63,493 nucleotides of DNA from Streptomyces sp. JJ36. Lineage in GTDB: Bacteria > Actinomycetota > Actinomycetes > Streptomycetales > Streptomycetaceae. Below the pieces are notes generated by a model. It was not told where the DNA came from. It saw only the letters and a list, made by a program, of their open reading frames with translations, and did not search any database. Shown here piece after piece: positions 1-8,393 of the stretch (position 1 is its first letter; every line of letters begins with the position of its first letter). The translations under genes and the position numbers were made by a program. The stretch lies in NCBI RefSeq assembly GCF_021696945.1, contig NZ_JACYHE010000028.1, forward strand, positions 1 to 63,493, given 5' to 3'.

Positions 1-215
1 CTGCGCGGCGGAGCCGGAGAAGCGAACGGGGTGGCGCTGTGAGCGACGGCGGAGCGGCGACGGTGGTGCGGGGTGTGGTGCCGGGGTGTGCTGCTGCGCG
101 GCGGAGCCGGAGAAGCGAACGGGGTGGCGCTGTGAGCGACGGCGGAGCAGCGACGGTGGTGCGGGGTGTGCTGCTGCGCCGCGTGGCCGGCGAGGTGGAC
201 GGAGTAGGACCGTGA
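1..215 (+). CDS. C-terminal end of an upstream gene (partial)
   Basis: A reading frame entering from the left edge (first full codon at base 3) stays open to a TGA at 213-215. This TGA overlaps the GTG start of moeA as GTGA, the usual sign of translational coupling. The frame contains a tandem repeat of exactly 93 bp (31 codons), so duplication kept the frame. The last residues read LLRRVAGEVDGVGP. Too little is visible to name the protein; a molybdenum-cofactor or nucleotidyltransferase gene would fit upstream of moeA, but that is a guess from context. All three forward frames are nearly open here, so the frame choice rests on the overlap and the repeat period. Confidence 0.45.
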   Translation, partial: ARRSRRSERGGAVSDGGAATVVRGVVPGCAAARRSRRSERGGAVSDGGAATVVRGVLLRRVAGEVDGVGP

Positions 216-223
216 GCGACGGC
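1..223 (+). repeat. tandem duplication at the gene junction before moeA
   Basis: Unit 1 starts at base 1 and unit 2 at base 94 (period 93). A third, diverged and shortened unit starts at 174. Each unit contains GTGAGCGACGGCG, the same bases that form the moeA start at 212, so the junction between the upstream gene and moeA has been copied. Confidence 0.8.
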
Positions 224-2104
224 GACGAACTCGACGAGGCGGTCGCCCTGGCGAACGAGGCCGGGAGGTCCGCCGGGCCCTCCCCGGGGCCGCGCCGCTC
301 CCCGCCGCCGTCCGCCGAGGGCCCCGCCCTGCCGTCCTGGCTCACCGGCTTTTCGGACGCCTCCCCGGCCACGGGGGACACCGCCCCCGACGACGTGTCC
401 CCGCCGGAGTGGCTCGGCGCTCCGGAGCGGGGCACCGACCCCGGCAGCGCGTCACGCGCCACGGCGGGCACCCCGGGGCCGGGGCGGCCCGCGGGCCGCG
501 ACCAGGCCCAGGCCCGCCGCCCGGCACCCGAGGCGCCCGACGACGACCTGGCCCCGCCCGCCTGGCTGAGCGGGGGCTCCGGGCGGCGCGACGGGGAGGA
601 ACGCGCCGCCCCGGAGCGGTCGCCCGCCCGCCCCGGCCCTTCCGCCGGCGGCGACGCGCCGTCCTCCGCCACGGAACCGGGGACCGGCGGGCCGGGCGCC
701 GCCGCCCGCCGGTCCGGTCCGGCGTCCCCGCCGTCCGGTGCGGACGCCCGGCGCCCGACGAACCCGGGGGGCGACCGTGCACCGGGCCCCGCGCACTCCG
801 CAGCAGCGCCCCCCGGTGCCACACCCCCCGCCGGGGAGGCGTCCCCCGGCGCACGCACCCCGCATGCACGCGGGCACGCGCACGGCGTCCCGTGGGACGA
901 GGCCCTGCGGATCGCCGCCCGCGCCGCGGCCCCCGCGGAGCCGGTGACCGTGCCGCTGGCGCGGGCGCTGGACACCGTGCTGGCGGCGCCCGTGGAGGCG
1001 CTCGCGGACCTGCCGTCGTTCGACACCTCGGCGATGGACGGCTGGGTGGTCGCGGGCCCCGGGCCGTGGTCGGTCGCCGCGGCCGGCGGCATTCTGGCCG
1101 GGCAGCACGCCCCCGCGCCGCTCGCCGACGGTGAGGCCGTACGCATCGCCACAGGTGCCCGGGTCCCGCCCGGGGCGACGGCCGTGCTGCGCTCCGAGCG
1201 GGCCCGGGAACGGGGCGGCCGGCTGCACCTGGCGCCCGGCGTGCCGCCGGACGCCGTCGGGCAGGGCACCGACATCCGGCCGCGCGGCCAGGAGTGCCGC
1301 ACCGGGGACCGGCTGCTGCCCGCCGGGACGCCGGTCACCCCGCCCGTGCTGGGCCTGGCGGCCGCCGCCGGCTACGACGCGCTGACCGTCGTCCCCCGTC
1401 CGGGTGCCGAGGTGCTGGTCCTCGGTGACGAGCTGCTGCCCGCGGGCCTCCCGCAGGACGGGCGCATCCGGGACGCGCTCGGCCCCATGGTCGCGCCCTG
1501 GCTGACCGCGCTCGGTGCCGACGTACGGGGTACCCGCCGGCTCGGCGACGACGCGGAGGCGGTGCACGAGGCGCTGGCCACCAGCACCGCGGAGGTGCTG
1601 GTCACCACCGGCGGCACGGCTGCCGGGCCGGTGGACCACGTGCGCCCCACCCTGCGCCGGCTCGGCGCCCGCCTGCTGGTGGAGGGCGCCGAGGTGCGCC
1701 CCGGCCACCCCATGCTGCTGGCCGCGCTCCCCGCCGCCTCCGCCACCGGGCCGGAGCGCCACCTGGTGGCGCTGCCCGGCAACCCGCTGGCGGCGGTCTC
1801 CGGGCTGCTCACTCTCGCCGCGCCCCTGGTCCGGGCCCGCGCGGGACGGGCCGAGCCGACCGCCGTACGGGCCACGCTGGCCGCCGAGGTGCCGGGGCAC
1901 CCCCGGGACACCCGGCTGGTGCCGGTCACGCTGTCCCGCGGCGGCCCTCGCGGAGGCTCCCACGACGGCACCGCCGCGGTGCCGCTGCACTACACCGGAC
2001 CGGCGATGCTGCGCGGGATCGCGGGCGCGGACGCGCTCGCCGCCGTCCCGCCGGGCGGTGCGCCGGCCGGTTCGTCCGTACGACTGCTGGACCTGCCGTG
2101 GTGA
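212..2104 (+). CDS. moeA: Molybdopterin molybdenumtransferase MoeA with long Pro-rich N-terminal extension
   Basis: The enzyme inserts molybdate into adenylylated molybdopterin, the last step of molybdenum-cofactor synthesis in the cytoplasm. The GTG at 212 is chosen for its upstream GGAG and GTGA overlap, giving 630 aa. Roughly residues 225-630 form the MoeA/MogA core: PSFDTSAMDGW near the start, IATGARVPPGAT, the MPT-binding segment VLVTTGGTAAGPVDHV, and VALPGNPLAAVSG near the end. About 225 residues before the core are low-complexity Pro/Ala/Gly-rich and contain three short repeats (LPSWLTG, PPEWLG, PPAWLSG). Bacterial MoeA is normally about 400 aa, so the extension is unusual. The stop overlaps the next gene. 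The MoeA call is secure; the role of the extension is unknown. Confidence 0.92.
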   Translation: MSDGDELDEAVALANEAGRSAGPSPGPRRSPPPSAEGPALPSWLTGFSDASPATGDTAPDDVSPPEWLGAPERGTDPGSASRATAGTPGPGRPAGRDQAQARRPAPEAPDDDLAPPAWLSGGSGRRDGEERAAPERSPARPGPSAGGDAPSSATEPGTGGPGAAARRSGPASPPSGADARRPTNPGGDRAPGPAHSAAAPPGATPPAGEASPGARTPHARGHAHGVPWDEALRIAARAAAPAEPVTVPLARALDTVLAAPVEALADLPSFDTSAMDGWVVAGPGPWSVAAAGGILAGQHAPAPLADGEAVRIATGARVPPGATAVLRSERARERGGRLHLAPGVPPDAVGQGTDIRPRGQECRTGDRLLPAGTPVTPPVLGLAAAAGYDALTVVPRPGAEVLVLGDELLPAGLPQDGRIRDALGPMVAPWLTALGADVRGTRRLGDDAEAVHEALATSTAEVLVTTGGTAAGPVDHVRPTLRRLGARLLVEGAEVRPGHPMLLAALPAASATGPERHLVALPGNPLAAVSGLLTLAAPLVRARAGRAEPTAVRATLAAEVPGHPRDTRLVPVTLSRGGPRGGSHDGTAAVPLHYTGPAMLRGIAGADALAAVPPGGAPAGSSVRLLDLPW

Positions 2105-3168
2105 GAACGCCCGACACGACCGAGGGCCATGTCCTGCTGCCGCGGCCCACCGTCGGCCCGCTGCGTCAGGTGCTGCGCCGGGTGCTGGCGGCGCTGGCGG
2201 TGCTGTGGCTGACGGTGCTCCTCGTCTTCCTGGACCGGGACGAGTACACCGACAGCACCGACGGGCGGGTCTCCTTCCTGGACGCCGTCTACTACACCAC
2301 GGTCACCCTCTCCACCACCGGCTACGGCGACATCGCCCCGGTCTCCGACTCGGCCCGGCTCATCAACGTCCTGCTGGTCACCCCGCTCCGGGTCACCTTC
2401 CTCATCATCCTGGTCGGCACCACGCTCGAGGTCCTCACCCAGCGCACCCGCGAGCAGTGGCGCCAGACCCGCTGGAGGTCCGCCTTGCGCGATCACACCG
2501 TCATCGTCGGCTTCGGCACCAAGGGCCGGTCCGCGGCTCAGACGCTGTTGTCGACCGGAGTGGGCCGGGACCGGCTCGTGCTGATCGACACCAACCACCG
2601 GGTCATCGAGGCGGCGGCGGAGGAGGGATACGCCGGGGTGGTCGGCGACGCCACCCGCAGCGAGGTGCTGCAACGTGCCCAGGTCGGGCGCGCCCGGCAG
2701 ATCGTGGTGGCGCCGCAGCGCGACGACACCGCCGTGCTGGTCACCCTGACCGCCCGTCAGCTCAACCGCCGGCTGAACATCGTGGCCGCGGTCCGTGAGG
2801 AGGAGAACGCGCCGCTGCTGCGGCAGTCCGGCGCCGACACGGTCATCACCAGCGCCAGCGCCGCCGGGCGGCTGCTCGGCCTGTCGATGGTCAGTCCGCA
2901 CGCCGGTTCCGTGATGGAGGACCTGATCCAGCAGGGCACCGGGCTGAGCCTGACCGAACGCCCCGTCACCAAGGCCGAGGCGGGCCGCTCTCCGCGGGAG
3001 CTGCCGGATCTGGTGGTGACCGTGGTCCGCGGGCACCGGCTGCTGGGCTACGACGACCCGGAGGCGGCGCGCCTGGAGCTGACCGACCGGGTGGTGGTGA
3101 TCCAGCGGGCGCAGCCGGCCCCGGAGAGCCCGGGTGGCGGAGGCGGCAGGAACGGCGCCAAGCGGTAG
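2098..3168 (+). CDS. Two-TM potassium channel with cytoplasmic TrkA-N (RCK) domain
   Basis: 356 aa. Two hydrophobic helices (about residues 24-45 and 85-105) flank a pore loop with the K+ selectivity filter TTGYGD. The C-terminal half is a Rossmann-fold regulator of K+ conductance starting at VIVGFGTKGRSAA and reaching a small TrkA-C-like end. The family forms tetrameric plasma-membrane K+ channels gated by ligand or nucleotide binding to the RCK ring. The GTG start at 2098 (or 2101) overlaps the moeA stop, so the two genes are probably co-transcribed. A functional link to molybdenum cofactor is not evident. Confidence 0.9.
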   Translation: MVRTPDTTEGHVLLPRPTVGPLRQVLRRVLAALAVLWLTVLLVFLDRDEYTDSTDGRVSFLDAVYYTTVTLSTTGYGDIAPVSDSARLINVLLVTPLRVTFLIILVGTTLEVLTQRTREQWRQTRWRSALRDHTVIVGFGTKGRSAAQTLLSTGVGRDRLVLIDTNHRVIEAAAEEGYAGVVGDATRSEVLQRAQVGRARQIVVAPQRDDTAVLVTLTARQLNRRLNIVAAVREEENAPLLRQSGADTVITSASAAGRLLGLSMVSPHAGSVMEDLIQQGTGLSLTERPVTKAEAGRSPRELPDLVVTVVRGHRLLGYDDPEAARLELTDRVVVIQRAQPAPESPGGGGGRNGAKR

Positions 3169-3178
3169 CGTCGGCGCC

Positions 3179-4156
3179 ATGCATGCGATCACGATCCCCG
3201 AGCCGGGCGGGCCCGAGGCCCTGGTGTGGGCCGAGGTCCCCGACCCGGAACCGGGCGAAGGCGAAGTGCTGGTCGAGGTGGCGGCGAGCGCCGCCAACCG
3301 GGCGGATCTGCTGCAGCGCCGCGGCTTCTACGACCCGCCGCCGGGCGCCTCCCCCTACCCCGGCCTGGAGTGCGCCGGGCGGATCACCGCGCTGGGGCCG
3401 GGGGTGTCCGGCTGGGCGGTCGGTGACGAGGTGTGCGCCCTGCTCTCCGGCGGCGGCTACGCCGAGCGGGTCGCCGTGCCCGCCGGGCAGCTCCTCCCGG
3501 TGCCGGAGGGCCTGGAGCTCGCCACGGCGGCCGCACTGCCCGAGGTGACCTGCACCGTCTGGTCGAACGTCTTCATGGTGGCGCATCTGCGGCCCGGCGA
3601 GACGCTGCTGGTGCACGGCGGCGGCAGCGGCATCGGCACCATGGCGGTGCAGCTCGCCAAGGCGGTCGGCGCCCGTGTCGCGGTGACGGCCGGCAGCAAG
3701 GAGAAGCTGGAGCGGTGCGCCGAGCTGGGCGCCGACATCCTCATCAACTACCGGGAGCAGGACTTCGTCGAGGAGCTGCGTGCGGCGACGGACGGGCGCG
3801 GCGCCGACGTGATCCTGGACATCGTCGGGGCCAAGTACCTGGGCCGGAACGTCGACGCCCTCGCGGTGAACGGCCGGCTGGCGATCATCGGGTTGCAGGG
3901 CGGCGTCAAGGGCGAGCTGAACCTGGGCGCGCTGCTGGCCAAGCGCGGGGCGGTGACCGCGACCTCGCTGCGCGGGCGGCCGCTGGACGAGAAGGCGGCG
4001 ATCGTGGCGGCGGTGCGGGAGCACGTGTGGCCGCTGCTGGCGGACGGCCGGGTGGGGGCCGTGGTGGACCGTACGCTGCCGATGCGCGAGGCGGCGCAGG
4101 CGCACCGGGTGCTGGAGGACAGCACCCACGTCGGCAAGGTCGTCCTCACCACCTGA
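3179..4156 (+). CDS. NAD(P)H:quinone oxidoreductase (zinc-independent MDR family, PIG3-like)
   Basis: 325 aa from ATG 3179; an upstream extension of the frame overlaps the channel gene and is rejected. It has the GroES-like N-terminal fold (ASAANRADLLQRRGFYDPPPG) and a Rossmann nucleotide-binding segment GGGSGIGTMAVQLAK near residue 145. The Cys/His zinc ligands of classical alcohol dehydrogenases are missing, as in the quinone oxidoreductase branch. The expected reaction is one- or two-electron reduction of quinones or enones with NADPH in the cytoplasm. It follows the channel gene by 10 bp on the same strand. Exact substrate unknown. Confidence 0.92.
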   Translation: MHAITIPEPGGPEALVWAEVPDPEPGEGEVLVEVAASAANRADLLQRRGFYDPPPGASPYPGLECAGRITALGPGVSGWAVGDEVCALLSGGGYAERVAVPAGQLLPVPEGLELATAAALPEVTCTVWSNVFMVAHLRPGETLLVHGGGSGIGTMAVQLAKAVGARVAVTAGSKEKLERCAELGADILINYREQDFVEELRAATDGRGADVILDIVGAKYLGRNVDALAVNGRLAIIGLQGGVKGELNLGALLAKRGAVTATSLRGRPLDEKAAIVAAVREHVWPLLADGRVGAVVDRTLPMREAAQAHRVLEDSTHVGKVVLTT

Positions 4157-4354
4157 TCCGCGCCTCCGCTCCGGTTCGCTCCGGTAACCGCCCGGCTCCG
4201 GCGTCCGGCGCCGGGCGGTCACCGGCACCGCGCCCGGCCGGCGACTCGCCGGCGGCGGGACCATCCTCCCCAACTGCTCCCGAGATGCCGGAATCATCCG
4301 CCTGTGTGACGCTGGGAGTCGCGCAGGAGAGTCCGCGGCGGTAAGGAGGGGACC

Positions 4355-5272
4355 GTGGGGAACGCGCTTCGCCGGTGTTTCGGAATCCCTCTGCTGACCT
4401 GCACACTCACCGTGCTCCTCCCGGTGCCCTACGCGCTCGCCGCCCAGCCGGCCGAGGGCGCGCCCCAGGACGGGCCGCCGACGCGTGCGGTCTCCCCGCA
4501 GGCCCGCGGCAGCGGTCCGCTCGCCGGAGCCCCCGCCGGCTCCGAGGACGCCGAGAACGGTGCGGAGGGGGCGCTGAGCTCCTGGCTCACCGAGCAGCTC
4601 GGCGCACGCCTGGCCGCACTGCTGGAGGAGCAGTTCCGGCCGCAGGCGCCCGGCGACCACCGCACCGGCGCTCCGGGCCCCGGAGCGGAACCGCCCGCCC
4701 GGGGTGCCGCACCCGCCGCCCCCCGCTCCCCGGGAGCGGAGGCGCCCGACGGCACGGCCGGGGAGTCCGCGCCGCGCGGGGTGCCGGAGCAGCCGCCCGG
4801 AACGGCCGGGGACGCCGCTCCCGAGGCCGGGGGCTCGCCGCGGTCCGGGGCACCCGCGGAGGTGCCGGAGGAGGGCACCGCCCCGCGGAGCCCGGCGTCG
4901 CTCGCCCCGGAAGCCCCCCAGACCGCTGAGCCCCCTCAGCACCCGGGAGCTCCTCAGACCCCTCAGGACCCTCAGACCCCTCAGGACCCTCAGACCCCTC
5001 AGGACCCTCAGACCGCTCAGGCCCCGGAGACCTCGGAACCCGGCCCCGCCGCCGGGGAGGGCCCGGGACCCCGCCCCGGTTCCCGGGACGGGACCGTCCC
5101 CGGGGCCGGCCGCGAGGACGTGCTCGCCGAGGACGGCACCGGGGCGGTGACGACCGTGGGCACCGGCACCTCCCCCGCGCCGCCCGTGCTCCCGCTGTTC
5201 TCCCTCGGTGCCGGGCTGACCTCGCTCGGCCTGGGCATGGCCTTTCTGGCGCTCCGCCTCCGCCGCGGCTGA
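4355..5272 (+). CDS. Secreted Pro/Glu/Ala-rich protein with C-terminal membrane anchor
   Basis: 305 aa, GTG start preceded by AAGGAGGGG. Residues 1-30 form a signal peptide (LLTCTLTVLLPVPYALAAQ). The middle is low-complexity and includes a tandem repeat of PQTPQD. The C-terminus is a hydrophobic helix (PLFSLGAGLTSLGLGMAFLA) followed by RLRRG. This is the layout of an extracellular stalk held by one membrane helix and a positive tail. No LPXTG motif is visible. No function can be assigned. Confidence 0.75.
   Translation: MGNALRRCFGIPLLTCTLTVLLPVPYALAAQPAEGAPQDGPPTRAVSPQARGSGPLAGAPAGSEDAENGAEGALSSWLTEQLGARLAALLEEQFRPQAPGDHRTGAPGPGAEPPARGAAPAAPRSPGAEAPDGTAGESAPRGVPEQPPGTAGDAAPEAGGSPRSGAPAEVPEEGTAPRSPASLAPEAPQTAEPPQHPGAPQTPQDPQTPQDPQTPQDPQTAQAPETSEPGPAAGEGPGPRPGSRDGTVPGAGREDVLAEDGTGAVTTVGTGTSPAPPVLPLFSLGAGLTSLGLGMAFLALRLRRG
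4952..5020 (+). repeat. 18-bp coding tandem repeat (PQTPQD)
   Basis: Alternating 9-mers CTCAGACCC and CTCAGGACC are repeated about three and a half times inside the secreted-protein gene. They encode PQTPQD units. The copy number is likely to vary between strains. Confidence 0.85.
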
Positions 5273-5367
5273 CCTGCGGAACCCTACGACCGCCGCGGCC
5301 GGCCTGCGGAGCCCGTACGACCGCCGCGTCGCCCCCTGCCACGGGAAACCGGCCGCCCCGGCAGGGG
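5273..5367 (+). terminator. short direct repeat plus possible terminator after the secreted-protein gene
   Basis: Two copies of a ~25-bp sequence (5273-5297 and 5303-5328, a few mismatches) follow the stop. Then CCCCTGCC (5333-5340) pairs with GGCAGGGG (5360-5367). The hairpin is GC-rich with a 19-nt loop and no T-run, as is common for actinobacterial terminators. Confidence 0.4.
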
Positions 5368-5420
5368 CGGGCCGTCACGCTCCCGGACGCCCCCGCATCC
5401 CTCCTGAGCCGCCGTGCAGA

Positions 5421-5999
5421 ATGGGGGGTATGACAGAGCCGAGCAACGAACGGTCGCAGGAGAGCCCGCATGTCCTGGTGGTCGGCCCGGACGGGATGGC
5501 TCTCGGCAGTGCCGGCGGTCCCAAGGGCGAGGACGGCGAGGCCGACGAGCACGCCGAGGTGCCCGTCACGGAGATGGTCGAGCAGCCGGCCAAGGTCATG
5601 CGCATCGGCAGCATGATCAAGCAGCTCCTGGAGGAGGTGAAGGCGGCTCCGCTGGACGAGGCGAGCCGGGCGCGCCTCAAGGAGATCCACTCCAGCTCGG
5701 TCAAGGAGCTGGAGGACGGCCTCGCCCCCGAGCTGATCCAGGAGCTGGAGCGGCTGTCGCTGCCCTTCACCGACGAGACGGTGCCGACGGAGGCCGAGCT
5801 GCGTATCGCGCAGGCCCAGCTCGTCGGCTGGCTGGAGGGGCTCTTCCACGGCATCCAGACGGCGCTCTTCGCCCAGCAGATGGCGGCGCGCGCTCAGCTG
5901 GAGCAGATGCGCCGGGCGCTGCCCCCCGGGGCCGTCCCGGAGGGCATGGGTGGCCCCGAGGAGCCCGGCCGCAGCCGCACCGGCGGCCCGTACCTCTGA
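5421..5999 (+). CDS. bpa: Bacterial proteasome activator Bpa
   Basis: 192 aa. The core from VEQPAKVMRIGSMIKQLLEE through GWLEGLFHGIQTALFAQQMA is nearly identical in pattern to mycobacterial Bpa, an all-helical, ATP-independent ring that opens the 20S proteasome gate. The C-terminus GGPYL carries the Tyr-Leu tail that docks in proteasome pockets (mycobacterial Bpa ends GQYL). The N-terminal ~50 residues are variable and acidic. The start may be ATG 5421 or ATG 5430; neither has a well-spaced ribosome site. Proteasome genes are not in this window. The gene stands alone and converges on the PASTA kinase across a strong hairpin. Confidence 0.93.
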   Translation: MGGMTEPSNERSQESPHVLVVGPDGMALGSAGGPKGEDGEADEHAEVPVTEMVEQPAKVMRIGSMIKQLLEEVKAAPLDEASRARLKEIHSSSVKELEDGLAPELIQELERLSLPFTDETVPTEAELRIAQAQLVGWLEGLFHGIQTALFAQQMAARAQLEQMRRALPPGAVPEGMGGPEEPGRSRTGGPYL

Positions 6000-6023
6000 G
6001 CCCCCGGCCCGCCCCGCTCCTGC

Positions 6024-6060
6024 CTCCGGCCCGGCACACCGCGTGTGTGCCGGGCCGGAG
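6024..6060. terminator. bidirectional terminator between bpa and the PASTA kinase
   Basis: CTCCGGCCCGGCACAC (6024-6039) pairs perfectly with 6045-6060 across a 5-nt loop, giving a 16-bp stem between two convergent genes. Confidence 0.85.
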
Positions 6061-6109
6061 CCGTGAGCGGAGCGGCGGTGCGGGGCCCCGGTCGGCGGGC
6101 CCGCCGGCG

Positions 6110-7792
6110 TCAGCCGGGCTGGCCGGTGGAGACGGTCAGGTCGACCTTGTCCTTCTTCGGGTCGAAGGACTCGTGGGAGTCCGGCTCCTGGTCCAGGACC
6201 ATGTTCTTGCCCCAGACGTTCTCGTCCTCGTAGGTGACCTCGCCGAGCTTCCAGCCGGCCCGGCGGATGCACTCCTTGACCGAGGCCATGTTGTACTGCG
6301 TCAGCTCGGGCATGCTCTTCTTGCCCTTGTCGAGGTAGCTGTCGCTCGCATCGACGCACTCGCTCGCGTCGATCGTGAGGCTCTTGTCCTCCGGCTTGAA
6401 GGACTCCTTCGGCTCGGACGACTGCTGCCCGCCGGAGCCGCCCTGCTGGGACTGCGAGGCGCTGGCGCCGGCGCTCGGCTTGTCGTCGGCCTGCGGGTCC
6501 GCGCCCCCGCCGTCGCCGCCGTTCAGCGCCACCGCGACGATCACCGCGGTGACCGCGACGATCGCCGCGGCCGCGGAGCCGATCAGCACCGCGGTGTTCT
6601 TGCCGCGGCCTCCCCCGCCGGGCGCACCGCCGGTCTGTCCCGGGCTCATGGTGTAGGGCGGCGGCGTCTGCGGGCCGCCCTGCGGGCCCTGCCCGTACGG
6701 TGCCGGCGCCGGGTAGCCGGGGGCGCCCGCCTGGGGCGCCGGCGGCGGGGTGCTGGGCCCGAAGCCGTACTGCGCGGGCTGGTAGGGCTGCTGGGCGGTG
6801 CCCTGGGGCGGCGGGGTGCCGGTGTCGCCGAGCGGCGGGAAGACCGCCTGGCCGACGCCCGCGCCGCTCTGCGCCGGGCCGCCGCCGACGATCATCGGGG
6901 CGGCGCCGCCCGCGGCGCCCGAGCCGCGGACGCGCTCGCACTCGTCGTGCATGCTCTCGGCCGTCGGGAAGCGCTCGTTCGGGTTCTTCCGCAGCGCGCG
7001 GGCGACCAGGGCGTCCACCGGCTGCGGCACCGACTGGTTGATGGTCGACGGTGCGACCGGCTCCTCCTGGACGTGCGCGTACGCGATGGCCAGCGGCGAG
7101 TCGGCGTCGAAGGGGAGCCGCCCGGTCAGCAGCTCGAAGAGCATGATGCCGACGGAGTACAGGTCGGAGCGGGCGTCCACGCCGCGGCCCAGCGCCTGCT
7201 CGGGGGAGAGGTACTGCGGGGTGCCGACGACCATGCCGGTCTGGGTCATCGAGGTCACCCCGGACTGCATGGCACGGGCGATGCCGAAGTCCATGACCTT
7301 GACCACACCGCGCTTGGTGACCATCACGTTGCCCGGCTTGATGTCCCGGTGCACCAGGCCCATTTCGTGGCTCACCTCGAGCGCCGCCAGCACATCGCCG
7401 GTGATCTTGAGGGCCTTCTCCGCGGGCATCGCGCCGAACTGCCGGACGTCCTCGTCGAGCACCGAGCGCAGCGGCTTGCCCTCGACGTACTCCATCACGA
7501 TGTACGGCACCATCGCGCCGTCGATCTCGTCCTCGCCGGAGTCGAAGACGGAGACGATGTTGGTGTGCGTGAGCTTGGCGACCGACTGCGCCTCGCGGCG
7601 GAAGCGTTCCCGGAAGGACTGCTCCCGGCCCAGCTCGGTGTGGAGCGTCTTGACCGCGACCTGGCGGTCGAGCACCGCGTCGTACGCGAGATAGACCGAG
7701 GCCATGCCGCCCGCACCCAGCAGGCTCTGGAGCTGGAACCGGCCACCGATCGTGCGGCCGAGGTACTGCGCGGCTGCGCCGTCGTCGCTCAT
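6110..7792 (-). CDS. Membrane Ser/Thr protein kinase with extracellular PASTA-like domain
   Basis: 560 aa from ATG 7792, chosen because AAGGGGG lies upstream and the kinase domain starts at once. The glycine loop is LGAGGMASVY and the invariant Lys is about residue 48. The catalytic loop is HRDIKPGN, the metal motif DFGIAR, and TPQYLSPEQ follows. A Gly/Pro/Gln-rich juxtamembrane stretch precedes one TM helix (about residues 390-420). The outer part is Ser-rich and ends in one PASTA-like domain (MPELTQYNMASVKECIRRAG to VDLTVSTG). PASTA domains sense muropeptides or beta-lactam-like ligands in PknB relatives; here there is one instead of three or four. It is divergent from a second kinase 600 bp away. 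Confidence 0.93.
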   Translation of the reverse strand: MSDDGAAAQYLGRTIGGRFQLQSLLGAGGMASVYLAYDAVLDRQVAVKTLHTELGREQSFRERFRREAQSVAKLTHTNIVSVFDSGEDEIDGAMVPYIVMEYVEGKPLRSVLDEDVRQFGAMPAEKALKITGDVLAALEVSHEMGLVHRDIKPGNVMVTKRGVVKVMDFGIARAMQSGVTSMTQTGMVVGTPQYLSPEQALGRGVDARSDLYSVGIMLFELLTGRLPFDADSPLAIAYAHVQEEPVAPSTINQSVPQPVDALVARALRKNPNERFPTAESMHDECERVRGSGAAGGAAPMIVGGGPAQSGAGVGQAVFPPLGDTGTPPPQGTAQQPYQPAQYGFGPSTPPPAPQAGAPGYPAPAPYGQGPQGGPQTPPPYTMSPGQTGGAPGGGGRGKNTAVLIGSAAAAIVAVTAVIVAVALNGGDGGGADPQADDKPSAGASASQSQQGGSGGQQSSEPKESFKPEDKSLTIDASECVDASDSYLDKGKKSMPELTQYNMASVKECIRRAGWKLGEVTYEDENVWGKNMVLDQEPDSHESFDPKKDKVDLTVSTGQPG

Positions 7793-8393
7793 CTGACTGC
7801 ATCCCCCTTGGCGGCGCGCTGAACCGGTGCGTCCACGTCCGACTACGTCTGGGTGGCCAATTATCCCTGTGCCGTCGGCGGTTCTCACGGCCGGGGCCCC
7901 GCTCCGGCGTCGTCGCCGGCGCGTGCACCGGCGGCCCGCCCCGCGCTCAAGTCTGCCCCAGGGCCCCGGCACGTCAAGCTCGTTGCCCGTTCCGTAACCG
8001 GATGCGCATGGTGTGCCCACAGAGCTGAGACACCGTCCGGAGCTCCCCCGGCCGGGCGTCGGGGCGGATCCCGGTGGCCGACCCGTCGATTCTCAGCCAC
8101 GCGCCTGCGTCCCTCTCGCCCCATCCGCACCCTCCGGCTCTACCGCCCCGGAGCCCGCTCCCGCACCACCCGCACCGACCGCACCGGGTGTTCCGTACGG
8201 ACGGCCGGGAGGGCGCCCTCCGGCGCCCGCACCCCGGTCGTCGCCCGCCCGATCGACTTGCGGCCCGGGCGGCGCAGCCGCTTGTATGGCGTTTCCGCCC
8301 CAATCCCGGGACCTTCCGCAAGGCTGTAGCCTCCAAGCGGACGGTGAGCTCACCCGCCCGCGCACCCGCGGACCGAATCGACGGCGAGGACTG
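7793..8393. promoter_or_regulatory. 601-bp intergenic region between two divergent kinase genes
   Basis: No convincing gene is seen. Open frames run through it, including a 127-residue N-terminal extension of the right-hand kinase, but they lack kinase similarity. The region must hold the promoters of both kinases. I could not assign -35/-10 boxes with confidence; TGTAGCCT near 8325 is a possible -10 area for the right-hand gene. Confidence 0.5.

Noticed and set aside
4587..7928. 1113-codon minus-strand open frame
   Set aside because: Runs antisense through the secreted-protein and bpa genes and in another frame of the PASTA kinase; low-complexity Arg/Gly/Pro translation typical of a shadow of GC-rich genes.
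8013..8393. 127-residue N-terminal extension of the second kinase
   Set aside because: The extension is Arg/Pro-rich with no conserved feature, and ATG 8394 with GAGGA upstream starts a normal kinase N-terminus.
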